Assembly (NCBI GenBank): GCA_028583415.1
Contig: CM053265.1
Span: 35,008,873-35,072,872, forward strand
Direction of reading: 5' to 3'
Length of the DNA: 64,000 nt
From: Protea cynaroides
Taxonomy: Eukaryota; Streptophyta; Magnoliopsida; Proteales; Proteaceae
The translations under genes and the position numbers were made by a program. The notes beneath the pieces were generated by a model that saw nothing but the letters and a program-made list of their open reading frames with translations, ran no database searches and was not told the DNA's origin. Shown one piece after another: positions 31,350-43,200 of this stretch (position 1 is its first letter; each line of letters begins with the position of its first letter).

Positions 31350-34300
31350 GTATAGTACCTATAAATGGCGTACCTGCCAGAGTACTCTTTGATTCAGGAG
31401 CTACTCATTCCTTTATATCTGTGTCATCCGGAAAGAAATTGAAATTACCCATCAAAACATTGGACTACAAAATACTTGTACGGTCACCGATGGGGTTAGA
31501 AGTGGAATTAGAGAAAGGTTATGGACCATGTCCAGTTCTCATTGGCGAGAAAACCTTAGATGCAGTTTTGATCCAACTGGAGATGGAAGACTTTGACGTC
31601 ATCTTGGCAATGGACTGGTTAGCTCGGCATTCTGTGAACCTATTATGCGCCGAAAAGAAGCTAACATTTAAAGACAAAGAAGGAGCAGAATTTAGTTTTG
31701 CGGGAACCAAACTGCCCCATAAACGCAAGCTCATACTCTCCGCACTAAAGGCTAAGAAGTGCCTTGAGAAGGGGGCAGTCGGGTATCTAGTATCAGTGGT
31801 CGACCTAACCAAGGAAGCACCACGAATGGAAGATATTGATGTCGTGCGGGACTATCCCGACGTATTTTTGGAGGAATTACCAGGATTACCACCCGATCAA
31901 GCCACAGAGTTTGTGACAGATCTTATACCCGGAGCCGCACCACTATCAAAAGCACCTTATAGAATGGCTCCTACAGAACTGAAGGAATAGAAAGTGCAAC
32001 TACAGGAACTGCTGGACAAGGGTTATATTCGACCCAGTATATCACCATGAGGAGCACCGGTATTATTCGTAAAGAAGAAGGACGGTAGCGTTTGATTATG
32101 TATCGACTATCGGGAGTTGAATAAATTGACAATCAAAAATCGATATCCACTACCTCGGATCAATGACTTGTTCGATCAGTTGCAAGGAGCAAAAGTATTT
32201 TCTAAGATCAATCTTCGGTCAGGCTATCATCATTTGAAGATTAAAGAGGGTGATATTCTTAAGACAGCTTTCAGGACCAAATATGGACATTATGAGTTCT
32301 TGGTCATGTCTTCTGGATTAACAAATGCACCAGCAACTTTCATGGAACTTATGAACCGGACCTTCCACGATATGTTGGATACGTTGGTTATTGTATTTAT
32401 TGATGATATATTGGTATATTCCAAGGACAAAGAAACCCATATCAAGAACCTAAATGCCGTCCTACAGCGTTTAAGGAAAGAGAAGTTATATGCCAAATTT
32501 ACCAAGTGTGAGTTTTGGCTAAGTGAAGTCGCCTTCCTAGGCCATGTAGTATCCGCTGAAGGAATCAAAGTGGACCCCAGCATGGTCGAGGGTATTGTAA
32601 AGTGGGAAGCACCAAAGAGCGTTGCAGAAATTAGAAGTTTTCTGGGTCTCGCTGGTTATTATCGGAGATTTGTGGAAGACTATTCCTGGATTGTCGTACC
32701 TCTCACCAGTTTGACTAAGAAAGGTGAAAAGTTTGTGTGGACGGATAAATGTGAGAAGAGCTTCCAGACATTGAAGACCAGATTGATATCCGCTCTGATT
32801 TTGACTATTCCTGTCCCAAGACAGCCATTTACCCTATACACTGATGCGTCAGGACTGGGATTAGGATGCGTGCTTATGCAAGGAGAACAAGTAATTGCTT
32901 ATGCCTCAAGACAGTTGAAGACACATGAGAAAATTATCCCACTCATGATTTGGAGTTAGCGGCAGTAGTACATGCTGTCAAGATATGGAGACATTACCTG
33001 TACGGGGAGAAATTCCAGATTAAGTCAGACCATAAAAGTCTTACTTATTTATTTAATCAGAAGGAGTTGAATATGAGGCAAAGAAGATGGCTGGAACTAT
33101 TGAAAGACTATGATTGTGATATCTAGTATCATCCGGGAAAGCTAATGTAGTAGCGGATGCGTTGAGCAGAAAGGAGATGATAAAATCCCAAGGGGAGGTT
33201 AGTATAACTGCAGCTACATGTACTACCGGAATGGTATTCAATCATGGCAATGAACAATATGTGATAGATACAACGGATGGATCGGCCAACCAAAGGTTTA
33301 TTCATCGGTTTTCAATTATGTTCGCGGCATTGAAAATTATACCAGATATAATGGATGAAGTGAAGACAGCTATCAAATCAGATCTTTATCTGAGAACAGT
33401 ACAAGAAGATATCGAGAAAGATATGACTAACCCTGAGTTCACCTTGGACGAAGAGAAAATATTGAAATACAAAGGAAGAATATGTGTACCCGAAACAAAA
33501 AGTGTGGACATTAGACACCGACTAATGAAAGAAGCCCATACCACCATCTATTCGATACATCCTGGAAGTACAAAAATGTATCATGATCTAAAGAAACTAT
33601 ATTGGTGGAGAGGAATGAAAGCAGATGTAGCTAAGTTCGTGTCTCAATGCCTAAATTGTCAGAAAGTAAAGGCTAAACGACAAAGACCTGCAGGACTATT
33701 ACAGTCGTTACTAGAACTAGCATGGAAATGGGACTGCATCACTATGGACTTCATCACGGGGATACCACTGACTCCTTGAGTAATTAACGCAGTTTGGGTG
33801 ATTGTAGACTGTCTGACTAAAACAGCTCGCTTCATATCGATACGACCTCAGTATACATTGGATAATATTGTTCGGTTACACGGTGTACCAGAGAGCATTG
33901 TGTCCGATAGAGATCCATGATTTACTTCCAAGTTTTGGGAGGGATTGCAAAAGGCTATGGGTACAACATTGAAGTTCAGTACTGTATTCCACCCATAGAC
34001 AGATGGACAGTCAGAGCATACAATCCAGGTTTTAGAAGATATGCTACAAGCATGTGTAATTGACTTCAAGGGATCATGGGATGAAAGATTACCACTGATC
34101 GAGTTCTCTTATAACAATAGCTATCAGGCTACTGTACAGATGTCACCCTATGAAGCACTGTAAGACAGAAAGTGTCGAACTCCTTTATTTTGGAATGAAG
34201 TTAGTGAACGTAGTATTGTTGGACCGAAATTTATTGAAGAGACTTGTCGAGTGGTCGACATAATCAAGGAAAGAGTGAGAACAACTCAGAACCGTCAGAA

Positions 34301-34814
34301 GCAGTATGCAGATACTCAACGCAGAGATCTTGAGTTCGCTGTTGGTGATAAAGTATTTTTGAAGGTATCGCCTATGCGAGGATTGAAAAGGTTTGAACAA
34401 AAATGGAAACTAAGTCCAAGATATGTCGGGCTGTATGAGATTTTAGCTAAGCGTGGGAAAGTGGCTTATCAGTTAGCACTACCACCATCTATGTCAAGTG
34501 TGCATGACGTATTTCATATTTTCCTATTGAAGAAGTATGTCAAGGATCCAACGCACGTTTTAACAGTAGATTTACCAGAACTCACAGATGATTTGACATT
34601 CGAAGTAACACCAGCTGAAATCACCAGCCGAATGGTTCAACGACTACGCAATGGAGATATTTATTATGTTAAGGTCACTTGGAAAAGTAGAGACTTGGAA
34701 GAAATTACATGGGAAGAAGAAAATGCTATGCGAAAGCAATACCCACACTTATTTGATTCAGAAGGTACGCACAATTTTGAGGACAAAATTTTTATAAGTA
34801 GGGGGGAGTTATAA
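31350..34814 (+). pseudogene. B1 pol: PR-RT-RNaseH-INT-chromodomain
   Basis: Aspartic protease with DSGATHSF (31391). Reverse transcriptase runs from about 31860, with the catalytic FIDD at 32396-32407. RNase H has TLYTDASG (about 32835) and the YHPGKANVVADALSR region (33130). Integrase has the H..CLNCQKV zinc finger (33540-33670), TMDFITG and SDRDP (33905). A C-terminal chromodomain at about 34610-34755 (VKVTWKSRDLEEITWEEE) identifies a chromovirus that targets heterochromatin in family terms. Stops are at about 31987, 32047, 32093, 33777, 33917, 33996 and 34160. There is a frameshift near 32935 and an in-frame deletion of about 8 codons before RLHGVP relative to B2. The last codons overlap the polypurine tract and LTR. 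Confidence 0.95.
34796..34809 (+). promoter_or_regulatory. Polypurine tract of B1
   Basis: AAGTAGGGGGGAGT lies immediately before the 3' LTR start TATAAGACC and overlaps the end of the polyprotein frame, as is usual in this lineage. Confidence 0.85.
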
Positions 34815-37104
34815 GACCTGTATCAAACTAACCCGGTCTTATCACCTTGAACTAGGTTTACCCATCATGGTTGAGTCAAATGGATCAAGGGCGGAAAGGA
34901 GATCGTGATCCCAGGTATCAAATCGACCCAAAAACACTTAATTTAGGGGGAGGGTCGCATACCCAGCAAGGGAGGGTCGGACCCCCCCAAGACAGAAAGT
35001 CGGACCCTCTGTTTTATAGGGAGGGTCGGACACATTAGAAACCTAGGGTCGACGGGATCATCGACCCTCCCATCGACCCTCAGTTTCCGTCGAAGCTAAA
35101 ATTAGGAAATTTCCATATTTTCGATTGGGATTCTTTCATAATCTCAAAGGGACTTATTTTAGGATATTTCTACTCTATTTAAAGGACGTCCCTAAGCCTC
35201 TTTCACTACTTCTACAACCCTAATAGAATTGAGAGAAAGAGAAGATAAGGAAGAGAAGAAGAAGATAAACAAGGTAGAGAAGAAAGCAAAAGGAGAAGAG
35301 TTGCTGAGAAGGAGTGTTCTTCTCAGGTATGGATACTAATTCCATGAGTTTCTATAGGTCTTAGGTTAGATAATGATGAGAGTGTGATCTCGGAGAAACC
35401 CAAACCATCAACCCATGGTTAGGTTTGCATGGAAAACCATGGGAGAATACATGAAAGCTATTTGGGTCGGGTGATTCATGGTTCTAGACCATGGAATGCA
35501 TGTTGAATAGACAGTAGGAGCAAGCCATAGGACCCCAAACACGAAGAATGAATTAAAAGGAGGAAAATTGAACAAAACCCACCGAGGGTCGCACCGAGGG
35601 TCGATGACCATTCGACCCTATGTGATCCTGAGTATCGACCCTCAGGGTTCTGGAAGTTCAGATTTGGGGAGGGTCGCACCCAGGGTCGATCATGACTCCG
35701 ACCCTACCTCCGACCCTTAGTTAACATAATGGTTTTTAAATTCAAAATTAATTCTAATTAAATTCTATCGACTTTGTTAGGTCTTCTAGCAATATAATAA
35801 CATTATAAAGGTGATTCTAAAGCTTGAAAGAGTAACTATTAGCAAGCTAAGGTGAGAAAATGGAACTCTAAACTAATTGGTTAATAACAAACTGTTTTTC
35901 TCTTTTCTTGAGTCCAATGCCATGTTTGATTCTATGCGACTATGTTTGTAATGTACATACAACATGTTATCCAATATTTCTATTACTTGTTCATGCATAT
36001 TTACTTTATTGTTTATAACATGATGATGATGATGATGATAGGAATAGGCATGTGATTGTATGTGTATGGTTGGTGTACTTGATGCGAGCGAGTATCAGGG
36101 GAGGTGTGATGAGAACGTCAATAAACGTTATCCTTTGACGGGTCTCAGCACTTTAGCTCTATCTCTAACTCAAGTCTTGTGCGTTAGCATCGTCGTATCA
36201 CCATTACTTTAGCAGAACTATTATGTCGTTGAGTATCAGGGGAGGTGGTCTCGGTCCTTGTAGTCTCTGACTCTACCGGGGGGCCTTAGCTCTATCTCTA
36301 TGGATATTCTGAGGGATGTTGGGGTGAGGCATTGGATACACTATTTGGCATTAGGATTGGTTAGTTGCGAGCCCAGTTTGCAAGCCCTCGCCAGCAGGGG
36401 CTTACGTGTTGGTATGGCACTATACAACAATAAACGTTAACCTTTGTTGTGTAATGTTCATGATTAGGGTGGATGGGGACGACAATAAACGTTAACCTTT
36501 GGGCGGACTTCCACACCCTGTGTATAGAGGCGGGATCAATAAACGTTAACCTTTGACCACCCAACCTTTCTATTGCGCACTGCAAACTATAAACCTGACC
36601 AAAGATATGAATTGATTGCATGCATTTGTAATGTTGCATTGTTTTGTTTGCTCACTGAGCCATGGTGTGTGCTCTCCCCTCGACGTCAAATATTTTTAGT
36701 TCATTATGTAGGTTATACCTTTGAAGATTATGTAAATGCTCTAGCGTACGGGAACGTCGCGGCGATGGAAGTTGAAGCTGAAGTGGATACACATGACTCC
36801 TCTTGCGAGTGCAACTCATGTGTACTTTCTTAGTTTTCTTACTTGGATTTATTATGGACATGTATTTGATATTTGTTTATGTATCAGTTGGCACAGAATA
36901 ATTTGCTATTTAAATTAATATCACAGTAGATTCTCAGTTCATTTTACTATAAGATTTTCGCTATTATATATTTACTCTGATTATAAATGTGGATGTATGG
37001 AGTTTAGATAACATGGATACAGCCTACTCGAGATCCTGGTTGAACCGTTGGTTTGTTTGTGGTTCATCACACCATTCTGAATAGTGCGGAATTGGGGTGT
37101 GACA
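34810..37104 (+). repeat. 3' LTR of B1
   Basis: 2,295 bp, same order of landmarks as the 5' LTR: arrays at 34952-35085 and 35583-35720, donor at 35326/35327, four AATAAACGTTA motifs (36119-36560), acceptor-like ATGTAG near 36711, small ORF to 36833. Target duplication TATCT follows at 37105-37109. Confidence 0.95.
36705..36833 (+). CDS. LTR small ORF, copy B1 3' LTR
   Basis: 42 codons and TAG, ending DTHDSSCECNSCVLS. The last two residues differ from the 5' LTR copy (VFD), with the stop codon at the same codon position; the ATG at codon 10 is GTA as in the 5' LTR. Confidence 0.4.
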   Translation, partial: YVGYTFEDYVNALAYGNVAAMEVEAEVDTHDSSCECNSCVLS

Positions 37105-37109
37105 TATCT

Positions 37110-38696
37110 GGTAGCAAAAATTTTTGAGACAATTTTGTAAACAAAATTCCCAACACATAGAGGCAAAAACTCTGAAAGTTTAACCACCCCTAGTTTTTTT
37201 GGGATCAAGGTGATGTTATTATTATTAATACCCCTTGGCATGCCACTTAAAGTGAAGAAAAACTTAACAGCATCACAAACTTCTTTTCCAACTATCTCCC
37301 AGTAAGTACTGAAGAATTTACCTGGAACCCCATCTAGACCCAAAGAGCTATCATGGTTCATGGAAAATACAGTAGCCTTAATTTCCTCCATTGTTGGTAT
37401 TTAGTCCAACAGCCTATCATCCTCCACAGTTGCCACACTTGGGATCACATCAAGACACTAAGTATGGGGAGAAACCCCCACAGACTTTTGGAAACCTTCA
37501 TAATAGTTTAAAATATGATTTCTAATTGCATCTTGGTCCTCCAGAACATCCCCATCTTCATTTTGTATGGCTCAGATAAGGTTACTATTCCTTTATGCTT
37601 TCGCTTTCTCCTAAAAAACTTTAGAGTTCTAATCCCCACACTTCAACCATTTAACATGACTTTTCTCTGACCATAAGGATTCATTAAGAACACAAACCTC
37701 TTCATATCTCTTGATGGCTACATCATTTATTTTTTTCAACTCAGCATTACACCCAACTATCGGAATTGTTTCCTGGATATCATCAACCTCCAACTTCGAT
37801 AGACTCACCTCTTTATCTATTTGAGGAAAAACCTCTCTAGACCATGTCCTCAACTCAATCTTAATACCTTTTAATTTCTACATCAATACATAAAAAGGAT
37901 GATCGTGAATAGGACGTATCCAAACCTCTTTAACAACATCCAAGAAGTTCTCATATTCCATCTAGAATCTCTATAACCTGAAAGTAATGTTCTTTGGCTT
38001 AGGAATAGAAAAGAAACCGACAAGGATTAGGGCATGATCAGACCCCACCCTTGGAAGAACACTTTGAAAGCACTGCTTATAATACTTCAACCAGCAATCA
38101 TTGCCCAAACTTCTATCCAACAGTAATTGAACTTGGCCCATAACTCTGTTGTTTGTCCAAGTAAATTTGAGACCCATAGACGGTAAACATTCTAATGGGA
38201 CAGACCCCAAAAAAGCATCGAATTCCCCTACAGAAGAGAAATCAAAGCGACCAATACCAGTCTTTTCATGCTTAAACAGACAACAGTTAAAATCACCAAT
38301 TAACAACCATGGAACACCCTAAATTCCCATATATAGTAAATTTGACCAGAACACTCTTCTTTCATTTCTTCTATTATTAGCATATACAAAAGATATAATG
38401 TAAACTAAACCCTGAAAATGAACTTGGACTGAGAGATGCTAGTCAGAACTATGTATCAAAGTTGGCCGTACAACACCCTTCTTCCATATAATCCATAACA
38501 AAGGATGCTTCCCAGCCCTATCATTATGCATCAAATCAAATTCATAGCCACTCTAACCCAACATGAGTTTAGGAATTTTTAAAGGACTTACCATAGGCTC
38601 TGCTAGGCCCACAACATCCAGAGAGTGGTCCTTAAGCAGCCTCTTCCATGCACGTCTCGAATTGGGGTTCGAGATACCCCTGATATTCCAAAACAT
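37110..38696 (-). pseudogene. LINE2 ORF2, N-terminal half (endonuclease and start of RT)
   Basis: Starts with ATG at 38696 (MFWNIRGI: Asn of the EEP endonuclease motif I), 5 nt after the ORF1 stop. GDFNCC lies at about 38300 and the SDHALI motif near 38030. The EN is followed by the linker region (KWLKCGD near 37630) and RT motif region (GLDGVPGKFF near 37330; LIPKK near 37200; VSKIFATR at 37115). Target-primed reverse transcription is its family role. It continues at 25238 after the B1 insertion; the reading frame carries across the junction once one TATCT is removed, apart from a nearby stop. Several stops are present. Confidence 0.92.
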
Positions 38697-38701
38697 AACT
38701 T

Positions 38702-39618
38702 TTATAGATAACCTTTTTTATGTAATGTCTCTAACCTAGACGGTCTGAGCATCAAAGCTAGACAGCACATCCATCTTCTTGTTCCCATGGCCTGCAGCCC
38801 TCTAGGAGGTCGCTTCCTCACCTTTGTAAACTCCCCCTCAGCATTAGTCATAGCTGCATCAACTACCGCAACATCAGAAAATGTTATAACAACTCTACCA
38901 TTATGACCAATCCTAGCAACAGCCCCTGGAGAAGTGGTTACAGTTTGGGCAGTGATGCCAGCACCCTCCTCCACCTGCACTTCACTTAGACATCCTAGTG
39001 TCAATGTCTGTTCAACATCCTTCAAACCAGTACCATCAAGAGAAATATCGGCCTCCTTACGTAGAGTATTATCTATAGCCTCATGTACAATCTCCTGCAC
39101 TAAATCATAACCCATAATATTAGGATCACGTAACTCTTCTCCAACAACACCACCACCTCCTTCAGTAACAAAGATATAATCAACTTCATTCTTAGGATCC
39201 TCATCATCGACAACATTAGCCCACCTACCCAAATCATTACCCAAGCTAGCACCCAGATTATTGTTATTAGAAATAATAGATGACCTTCTACCCATCTCAA
39301 AACCTGTATTTGGCTTATTCTCCTCACCACCATTACCAAGAAAAGGACAATCAGCTGCTCTATGTCCATGAGATTTGCATTTAAAGCAATGCAAAACAGG
39401 CTCTTCATGAACCACTATCTGTTTAAATAGAAAATTTTGGCCTCTGAACTGATGCTTAACCATAATTTTCTCCAGGCTAACCCCCCATTCACCATCTCCA
39501 CATGGACCCGAGAAAACCTACCCACCAATTTATTCATGGTATTCCTATCAATACCAACTACTTTCCCTAGGACCTTGCACATCGAAAACAATAAGTCTTT
39601 GTTCCAGTATTGAATCCC
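38702..39618 (-). pseudogene. LINE2 ORF1, C-terminal part with CCHC
   Basis: Minus-strand ORF1 of a plant L1 LINE. From about 39618 it reads GIQYWNKDLLFSM and LDRNT-like VGIDRNTMNKLVGRF, the end of the DUF4283-type domain. At 39382-39345 the zinc knuckle CFKCKSHGHRAADCP (CX2CX4HX4C) is intact. The 253 codons from 39463 run open to the stop at 38702-38704. It binds LINE RNA in family terms. The upstream half lies at 40537-41914, beyond a solo LTR. The ORF2 start codon is 5 nt downstream of the ORF1 stop. Confidence 0.85.
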
Positions 39619-39623
39619 AAGGC

Positions 39624-40531
39624 TGACGACAAAGAGGGTTCAAAGCAAGTCAAATTAACAAGCCCTCTTTGCTACAGGATCTTAATTCAGTCCAATACAA
39701 AAAATCTGTAGAGAAAAGTAATGAAGAAAACCACTTATCTTGAAATCTAACTGTCAGAATTAGATGAAACTTGGTATGGATGACCTTTGTAATGATTGTG
39801 AACACCCTTGCAAATTTGAGGAGGATCTGATGAGAGTTGAAGGAGCTAAGAGCTCCGAAAATTGGCTGTACCTGGTACCGCCCAGATCTGGAGTAGTATT
39901 CAGCTGAGACTTGATGTTTTGTATTAAATCAGCAAAGGAATGATATAGTTTTGCAGGAGATCAATGTCAACAGCCAAGGTATGGTGTTTGTAAATCAAAA
40001 TAGAAAATAGAATCTCAAAGGAAAAAAAAGAACAAGTGGTTGAGTTTCACAACCTTGGAGACTCAACCAGAAAATAGGAGTTCAATCTCTTAATTTTGTG
40101 GAAAACTTTACTGCAGCCAGCCTGCATTCTCTTTATTTATAGCTTTGAAACATTACAAATAAAATAGGAAAGAACTAAACTTGGAAAAGCTAAACCTCCT
40201 TTATAACTTAGGAAGTTTCTAAAACATAGAAATAGGAAAGTTTCTAAAACTGGAATTAGGAAACTAGATTTTAAGCAAGTCTTAATCTCCAAGCAATTAA
40301 GACTTCTAAACGAACTAGTCAAATTTTTAGGAAACTAAACAATGGAAATAAGTAAACTAAAAATTAGGAAACTAACCAAAATATTCTAACTATTGCTGTT
40401 GATACTATTCACGTGAACAGTACCGCGTGAACAGTGTTCACGTGAAAAGTACCGCGTGAACAGTGTGGGTTGGGCCCATGTTGACCCATCCTTGGGCTGA
40501 TCCACTACTGGCTAGTCCTTGGACTGCATCA
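39624..40531 (-). mobile_element. 908-bp solo LTR inserted in LINE2 ORF1
   Basis: Begins and ends TG...CA on either strand and is flanked by a perfect 5-bp duplication AAGGC (39619-39623, 40532-40536). Removing it with one duplication restores a continuous ORF1 frame through the DUF4283-like domain, which fixes both boundaries. A TATAAATA on the minus strand near 40133-40140 suggests minus orientation. CACGTGAACAGT/ACCGCGTGAACAGT direct repeats lie near 40410-40470 (U3 side). No internal coding region. The superfamily is not determined; size and repeats would suit Copia. Confidence 0.85.
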
Positions 40532-40536
40532 AAGGC

Positions 40537-41945
40537 CAAGTAACCACACCCATTGTAGGTGCTTACCCACATGTTCAGCATTAATATTGAATGTTGGATC
40601 CCATAGTTGTAAGCGTAAAATCTGAGTTAGACCCCTCTTCCACACTGAAAGCAAAACCTCTTTAGAGAAAAAATAAAAAACAAAGTATCCTTTCCCCAAT
40701 GCCGTCATTTTGAATTTTTGAAGTGCCCCATTGATTAATTAGTATTTTGTAAAGATCCTTTAACAGAATACCTTTAGAAAAGGTATGACCAATCAATGCT
40801 AGTTGATACATAGCCAATTGTCTGTCCAGCACATTTTGGGGCAAAACCACTATCATTACCCCACCTGAAACAATAGGTTCTAGTAAGGAAGATAAATCAA
40901 GCAAACCTCAAATCACCTGTGCAAAAGATCGAATCCTTGGTTATTGATCCAGAAACCACTCTGTGGTTGCTAATCTAGAACCCCACCCCCTTGTTGTTAA
41001 ACCGAAATACGTCCAACCAGATTGGCAGAGGATTGTGCCACTAGAGATTCAACAACATATTTTCCCTTACCTTTTTCCTTAACCGACCATCACCTTTTCT
41101 TTCTTCTCTGAGACCGAGACTGATATTCCATGTCAACATAAACTGGAAAGTCCTTGGGATTCCCAAAACTAGATCTCTCAAAAGGAAACCCTAAAAATTT
41201 ACCCAAATCTTCACTTACCATACCAGGTCTCCTCACCGGATCTTCTCATCTCCTTGGAAATAGGATCCCTGAGCCAGGAAAACTCTACGATACTACATTC
41301 CCAATATGCAAATCCATCCCTGCTCTACTTGAAACCATAGGTGGGTTAGTACCCATTATATCCTGTCCCTCTCATTCCACATTCAGAGATCCTCCTTCGG
41401 CCACAGATAAAAAAGAAACAGATATCCTCTCAGGGATTCTATTGCAACCCCCTGTAGACTCTGATGACACCATCATCGTCATCATCACTAGGTGAGATAA
41501 GACTAGCTCATGCATTCCATTGATTCCCAAGAAGGGATTATCAGGCTGTATCGTAACACCACTTGATGTAGCAACAGTTGTAACCCTAACATTAGGGCTT
41601 GAACCCAACTCTCTATTATTTAATCATCCACAATCCATCATAGAGTTGCTTTGGGATAAAAACCTCCCCTCTGACTGGGTGACCACAAATGGTAAACTCA
41701 TAGATGCTCTCTGTTGCGACTTGGCAGCAACATCATCATTATTCCTTGCCGACGTTCTCCCTGCATCAAAATGATATAATGTTAAATCTCCAGATATTGA
41801 CAGTAAACCCAGCTGCAAGTTTGCATCACCTTTGGCACCTCTGTAGTACCCCTTGCTTCTACCTGGACCCTTATCACCAAGGACCGACGGCATACTACCA
41901 CCGACAAAGAACATAGATAGAACCCTAGCTCACTCAAACCTTATG
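40537..41945 (-). pseudogene. LINE2 ORF1, N-terminal part and 5' region
   Basis: DUF4283-like start at 40850-40560 (QLALIGHTFSKG, LRLQLWDPTFNI), continuing into 39618 after the solo LTR. Upstream to 41914 are ORF pieces rich in Ser/Gly (for example from MFFVGGSMPSVLG) that could be the ORF1 N-terminus; they are broken by stops at 41620, 41370, 41040 and elsewhere. The boundary with family A LTR sequence at about 41945 is approximate. I found no target duplication for the LINE. Confidence 0.65.
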
Positions 41946-42787
41946 TTCTAGGCTTATAAGTTAATACAGACCAAACCAACAGATGGAACCTGTTGTGCAT
42001 TCCTTTGGTACATGAAGTCGGGTAACACTTAGCCATTTCTTATGTATATTGAACTAGAAGACAGATCAGATGATCGATAATCCGGTTGGTCATCTTCTTC
42101 ATATACTGTTTAGCTTGGTAAAATTCTAGTAGGTCATTTGGAAACTAGGCCAGGTGATTAATCATACCTTGTAACTAAGCTTACACTGATGCACGACTAA
42201 AAGGTGCCATGCACATAACCAGTGTGATGCACCAGGTGGTTCATTCTTTCTATCACATGATACAGGTTAGGGTGACACCCAATTTTACTTATTTTAATGG
42301 GTTAAATTATTTTTCCTGGTAGTAAGCTGGTCGTGAGTCAACCGATAGGGCCACTACTAGTTTATTGGTTCGTGCTTCTGGTTCTGACTCAAAAGCCAAA
42401 CACGAACCACAGAAGGTTTCCTTCTTTGGGGAAGGTTTTGCACCTTGGTTTCCTTCACTTTAAATCATGGGAATACCTATCTACCATTATTGCACACAAT
42501 GGGATTCATTTAGACTTCATTATCATCTCCATCCATGGAGAGGGTGAAAACATAAGCTTCTAGGTCAAGCTTCATTTTCCATTAATGGAGGCCATCCATG
42601 GAGAGCTTCTACTATGGTTTTAAGACTATATTCCTACAATAATGGAAGAGGAAGGAAGGATGAAGACCTACCTCAAGGAGAACGATGTTTGTGCTTGACG
42701 TTCCAAGGTCTCTCTCCCAAGTACTCTCACTTTCCCATGGTTCAGCAAGAGAAGTAAAAGGAAAGTGAGCCCTCCTTTTATAGGACT

Positions 42788-42822
<35 letters not shown>

Positions 42823-43104
42823 TCCTACTCTTTCTCAACCGGTAGAAGTTAAGTAGAGGAAAGTTCATCTGGTTGTGCCTCTGGTTGGACTTAAAGCATA
42901 TCTGAGCCTAGTTTCATGGGCCCAATTTGATGGTAATGTTTTCTAGGCTTCAAGTGCTTACTCCCACATGATCTAATATCACTAGATGACCTAAGGGGCT
43001 GACTCATATCATATAGAGGGTCACAAGACTGAGTGCCAAGTGTTGGCACAGTAAGACCCGATACAGAGAGATCTGAATCGTGAGGATTTAGGAGTAGTCT
43101 TACA
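41946..43104 (-). repeat. Family A LTR (copy A4), 3' side cut by LINE2
   Basis: Starts TGTAAGACTAC at 43104. A (GA)n microsatellite at 42794-42820, TATA box CTATAAAAGG near 42775-42784, leader, and donor TTGAG|GTAGGT near 42673. The downstream part (about 42050-42350) has CCGGTTGGTC-like motifs. It aligns by eye with A1 at the LTR start. The ORF at 42668-42868 is partly the GA repeat and not a gene. Confidence 0.65.
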
Positions 43105-43200
43105 ATACCCAAATTTAGAAGGATTTTACCCCTGAAATCAGGTCATAGTTGTAAGTTCATATCCCATGCCTATGGGTGTCTAATCATATGTCGCAACTCA
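43105..43200 (-). promoter_or_regulatory. Polypurine tract region, family A copy A4
   Basis: On the minus strand TTTCAGGGGTAAAATCC and AAATTTGGGTAT precede the LTR start. Equivalent text precedes the A1 and A2 LTRs. It follows gag directly, with no pol. Confidence 0.5.

Larger units (their letters stand above)
25239..37104 (+). mobile_element. Complete family B Ty3/gypsy chromovirus B1 (Tekay/Del type)
   Basis: 11,866-bp element with a perfect 5-bp target duplication TATCT (25234-25238 and 37105-37109). Order: 5' LTR 25239-27543; iMet PBS 27547-27558; opposite-strand gene 29640-27819; gag 30020-31279; intron-like gap 31280-31349; PR-RT-RH-INT-chromodomain 31350-34814; polypurine tract 34796-34809; 3' LTR 34810-37104. 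It sits in the RT domain of LINE2. Comparing about the first 290 bases of the two LTRs by eye gives roughly 16 differences, so it is older than B3. Stops and a frameshift make it non-autonomous now. Lineage is called from the polyprotein order and the terminal chromodomain. Confidence 0.95.

Noticed and set aside
31519..31812. Minus-strand ORFs inside protease/RT (also 32290-32583, 53517-53789)
   Set aside because: Mirror frames of pol; they are open because pol codon usage leaves few antisense stops.
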